Below, one piece after another: positions 4,721 through 7,339 of a stretch of DNA of 7,339 nucleotides. How positions within the stretch are numbered: position 1 is the stretch's first letter; every line of letters starts with the position of its first letter. A model generated the notes under the pieces. It made no database searches and was not told the DNA's origin. It was given only the letters and a program-made list of their open reading frames with translations. A program made the position numbers and the translations under genes. The stretch lies in NCBI GenBank assembly GCA_016789165.1, contig JAEURL010000569.1, positions 1 through 7,339 on the forward strand, read 5' to 3'. The DNA is from Anaerolineales bacterium. GTDB taxonomy: Bacteria > Chloroflexota > Anaerolineae > Anaerolineales > UBA6663.

Positions 4721-7339
4721 ATGAGCGAACTGACCCTGACCGTCAACGCGCGGCCCGTCACCCTGGACGTCAACGATTCTGAGAGCCTGGCCGATGTCTT
4801 GCGTTACCGCCTGGGCCTGACCGGCACCAAGATCGGCTGCAACGAGGCCGAATGCGGCATCTGCACCGTGCTGCTGCAGGCGCCGGGCGCGGCCCAGGCC
4901 ACCCCCGTAGTCTCCTGCCTGTACCCGGCCCTCAAGGCGGCCGGCGCCCAGGTCACTACCATCGAAGGGCTGAAGCAGGACGGCCAGCTGCATCCGCTGC
5001 AGGCGGCCTTTGTCCAGGGCGGCGCCCCGCAGTGCGGGTTCTGCATCCCGGGCGTGATCCTGACCGCCAAGGCCCTGATCGACGTCAACCCGGACCCGAG
5101 CGAGGCCGACATCAAGGCCGCGCTCAAAGACACCTACTGCCGCTGCGCCGGCTACTCCTTCATCGTCAGCGCCATCCAGGCGGCGGCGCATACCGTCCGC
5201 ACCGGCGCGCCCCTGCCGGCCCTGATCCATCCGCTGCCCGAGGTCAAGGAGCCGCTCAAGGTCATCGGCCGGCCGCTCCCGCGCCCGGATGCCGTGGCCA
5301 AGGTGACGGGTGAGGCGCGCTACACCGACGATTACGCCTTCCCGGGCATGCTGCACGCCCGCACCCTGCGCGCCGCGCACCCGCACGCCCTGATCAAGCG
5401 CATCGACGTCAGCCGCGCCAAGGCCCTGCCGGGCGTGCACGCCGTGCTCACCCACGCCGACGTGCCGGGCGAGAAGAACCACGGCCTGGTCATCGCGGAC
5501 TGGCCGGCGCTGTGCTACGACAAGGTGCGCTACGTGGGCGACGCCGTGGCCATCGTGGCCGCCGACACCCGCGCCATCGCCACCCAGGCGCTCAGCCTGA
5601 TCGACGTGGAATACGAGGTGTTGCCGGCCGTCACCGATCCGGTGGCGGCCCGCCAGCCGGACGCGCCCCAGCTGCACGCCAGCGGCAACCTGCTCAAGCA
5701 CATCAAGGTCCGCAAGGGCGATATCGACCAGGGGATGGCCGAGGCCGAGGTCGTCCTCGAGCGCACCTTCCACACGCCCTTTTACGAGCACGCTTTTCTG
5801 GAGCCGGAGTGCGCCATCGGCGTGCCGGAGCCGAACGGCCGGCTGACGGTCTACGTCGGCTCGCAGATCCCGTATCAGGACCGCTCGCAGATTGCGCGCT
5901 GCCTGGGCGTGCCCGATGAGCAGGTGCGCGTGGTCGGCACCCTGATCGGCGGCGGCTTCGGGGGCAAGGAAGACATCATGGGCCAGATCCACGTGGCCCT
6001 GCTGGCGCGCGCCACCGGCCGGCCGGTGAAGATGCTCTACGACCGGCACGAGTCGCTCACCGTCCACCCCAAGCGCCACGCCACCCAGATCCGCGTCAAG
6101 CTGGGCGCCAAGCGCGACGGCACACTGACGGCCGTGCAGACCGAGCTGTACGGGGACAGCGGCGCCTACGCCTCGCTGGGCGAGAAGGTGATGACGCGCG
6201 CCACCACCCACTCGGCCGGCCCCTACGAGGTGGCGCACGTCAAGGCCGACTGCTACGCCATGTACACCAACAACCCGCCGGCCGGCGCCTTCCGCGGCTT
6301 CGGGGTGACGCAATCGGCCTTCGCGGTGGAGACCATGATGGACCTGCTGGCCGAGACCCTCGGCCGCGATCCGGCCGACCTGCGCCGGCAGAACGCGCTC
6401 AAGGTCGGCAGCGTCACCAATACCGGCCAGGTCCTGCGCGACAGCGTGGGCCTGCTGGAGTGCCTGGACAAAGTGACGGCTGAGATTGACCGGCAGCGGA
6501 CCACGGCCGCGCCCGGCGCCTCCGCTCAGCCGGGCGCGCCGCGCAAGGCGCGCGCCTGGGGCCTGGCGGTGGGCTACAAGAACACGGGCCTGGGCGGCGG
6601 CGCGCCGGACAAGGCCGGCGCCGAGGTGGAGCTGTACGAGGACGGCACCGCCGAGGTCCGCACCAGCTCGGCCGAAATCGGCCAGGGCCTGGTGACGCTG
6701 CTGGGCATGATCGTGGCCGAGGAGCTGGGCTTGCCGCCGGCCCATGTGCGCGTCCTGCTCTCGGACACCGATCTCACGCCGGACGGCGGCCCGACCACGG
6801 CCTCGCGCCAGACCTTTTTGGCCGGCAACGCCGCGCGCGGCGCGGCCAGCAGCCTGCGCCAGGCCATGGAGTCCGCGCTGGCCGAGCGGTTCGACCTGCC
6901 GCCCCAGCAGATCCGGTTTGAGGAAGGCCTGGCCCGCCTGAACGGCCGCACCATGCCGGTGGGCGAGGCCGTCAAGCTGATGCGCGCCGAGGGCCAGCAG
7001 GCCAAGGCCCACTACGAGTATTGGGCGCCCAAGACCCAGCCGCTGGGCACCGGCGGCGACATGCACTTCGCCTTCTCCTTCGCGACCCAGGCGGCCGAGG
7101 TGGAGGTGGACCTGGACACCGGCGAGGTGAAGGTCCTGCAGCTGGTGTCCGCCCACGATGTCGGCCGGGCGCTCAACCCGCTGGCCCTGCAGGGCCAGAT
7201 CGAGGGCGGCATGATCATGGGCCTGGGCGCGGCCACCACCGAGGAGTTCATCGTCGAGGACGGGCGGGTCTTCACCGATTACCTGGCGCGCTACAAGATG
7301 CCGTCCATCCGGCACGCGCCCCGCATCACGTCTTTCATC
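4721..7339 (+). CDS. Fused [2Fe-2S]/molybdopterin catalytic subunit, xanthine dehydrogenase family (3' partial)
   Basis: Hydroxylates a purine or similar heterocycle at a molybdenum cofactor and passes electrons through two [2Fe-2S] clusters to the FAD subunit. I translated all 873 codons to the window edge without a stop. Residues 1-80 form the plant-type ferredoxin domain with Cys40, Cys45, Cys48 and Cys66. Residues 81-160 form the helical cluster domain with Cys105, Cys108, Cys140 and Cys142. After a linker (160-182) the molybdopterin part starts at GRPLPRPD (183-190). It contains GGGFGGKED (410-418), AFRGFG (523-528), EIGQG (652-656), HDVGRALNP (812-820) and GQIEGG (825-830). Glu417, Arg493 and Phe527 align with bovine XDH Glu802, Arg880 and Phe914. 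AFRGFG in place of the CoxL loop AYRCSFR excludes CO dehydrogenase. The C-terminus with the catalytic Glu is outside the window. Selenium-dependent XDH, XdhD-like and aldehyde oxidoreductase types share the fusion. Confidence 0.93.
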   Translation, partial: MSELTLTVNARPVTLDVNDSESLADVLRYRLGLTGTKIGCNEAECGICTVLLQAPGAAQATPVVSCLYPALKAAGAQVTTIEGLKQDGQLHPLQAAFVQGGAPQCGFCIPGVILTAKALIDVNPDPSEADIKAALKDTYCRCAGYSFIVSAIQAAAHTVRTGAPLPALIHPLPEVKEPLKVIGRPLPRPDAVAKVTGEARYTDDYAFPGMLHARTLRAAHPHALIKRIDVSRAKALPGVHAVLTHADVPGEKNHGLVIADWPALCYDKVRYVGDAVAIVAADTRAIATQALSLIDVEYEVLPAVTDPVAARQPDAPQLHASGNLLKHIKVRKGDIDQGMAEAEVVLERTFHTPFYEHAFLEPECAIGVPEPNGRLTVYVGSQIPYQDRSQIARCLGVPDEQVRVVGTLIGGGFGGKEDIMGQIHVALLARATGRPVKMLYDRHESLTVHPKRHATQIRVKLGAKRDGTLTAVQTELYGDSGAYASLGEKVMTRATTHSAGPYEVAHVKADCYAMYTNNPPAGAFRGFGVTQSAFAVETMMDLLAETLGRDPADLRRQNALKVGSVTNTGQVLRDSVGLLECLDKVTAEIDRQRTTAAPGASAQPGAPRKARAWGLAVGYKNTGLGGGAPDKAGAEVELYEDGTAEVRTSSAEIGQGLVTLLGMIVAEELGLPPAHVRVLLSDTDLTPDGGPTTASRQTFLAGNAARGAASSLRQAMESALAERFDLPPQQIRFEEGLARLNGRTMPVGEAVKLMRAEGQQAKAHYEYWAPKTQPLGTGGDMHFAFSFATQAAEVEVDLDTGEVKVLQLVSAHDVGRALNPLALQGQIEGGMIMGLGAATTEEFIVEDGRVFTDYLARYKMPSIRHAPRITSFI

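Noticed and set aside
1943..6030. Clustered GGCCGGCC sites (for example 1943, 4224, 4519 and about 6013)
   Set aside because: At about 70% GC one or two such 8-mers are expected in 7.3 kb. The mild excess fits a general GGCCGG word bias and most copies are within codons.
4364..7315. 983-codon open frame on the minus strand
   Set aside because: It is opposite the FAD and Fe-S/Mo subunit genes, with the same compositional bias and no domain motifs. It is a GC-driven shadow.
4721..7339. CO dehydrogenase large subunit (CoxL)
   Set aside because: The active-site loop reads AFRGFG, not the AYRCSFR of true CoxL, and the Fe-S domains are fused to the same chain.

Overview
This 7.3 kb window is about 70% G+C and almost fully coding on the + strand. 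It suggests a high-GC bacterium, most likely a member of Chloroflexota. The best pointer is the first gene, where a long Thr/Pro-rich linker leads into a TolB/PD40 beta-propeller, a common arrangement in that phylum. This placement is inference: there is no rRNA or other phylogenetic marker beyond folD.

Layout: (1) 2-985, 3' end of a Thr/Pro-linker plus PD40 beta-propeller protein, 5' end outside the window. (2) 1061-1942, folD, methylene-THF dehydrogenase/cyclohydrolase, complete. (3) 1943-2023, a strong hairpin standing directly before the next ribosome binding site. (4) 2024-3406, an ATZ/TRZ-type amidohydrolase that reads as 8-oxoguanine deaminase. (5) 3406-3600, a 64-residue two-helix membrane protein whose start codon overlaps the deaminase stop codon. 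(6) 3601-3798, a regulatory intergenic region with a sigma70-like promoter, an inverted repeat in its spacer and a hairpin over the RBS. (7) 3799-4719, FAD-binding subunit of a xanthine dehydrogenase-family enzyme. (8) 4721 to the window end, a fused [2Fe-2S]/molybdopterin catalytic subunit, open for all 873 visible codons and cut by the window edge before its catalytic glutamate.

Genes 4, 7 and 8 make a coherent purine catabolism set. 8-oxoguanine deaminase makes urate from oxidised guanine, and a xanthine dehydrogenase makes urate from hypoxanthine/xanthine. The molybdenum subunit keeps the Glu/Arg/Phe set that marks xanthine enzymes as opposed to aldehyde oxidases. The two parts appear to be separate transcription units, because the oxidoreductase pair has its own promoter-like region. 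No RNA gene, mobile element or CRISPR array was seen. The long minus-strand open frames are GC-driven shadows. I see no convincing new defence or mobile system here; the main points of interest are the urate-converging cluster, the subunit fusion and three structured control regions.
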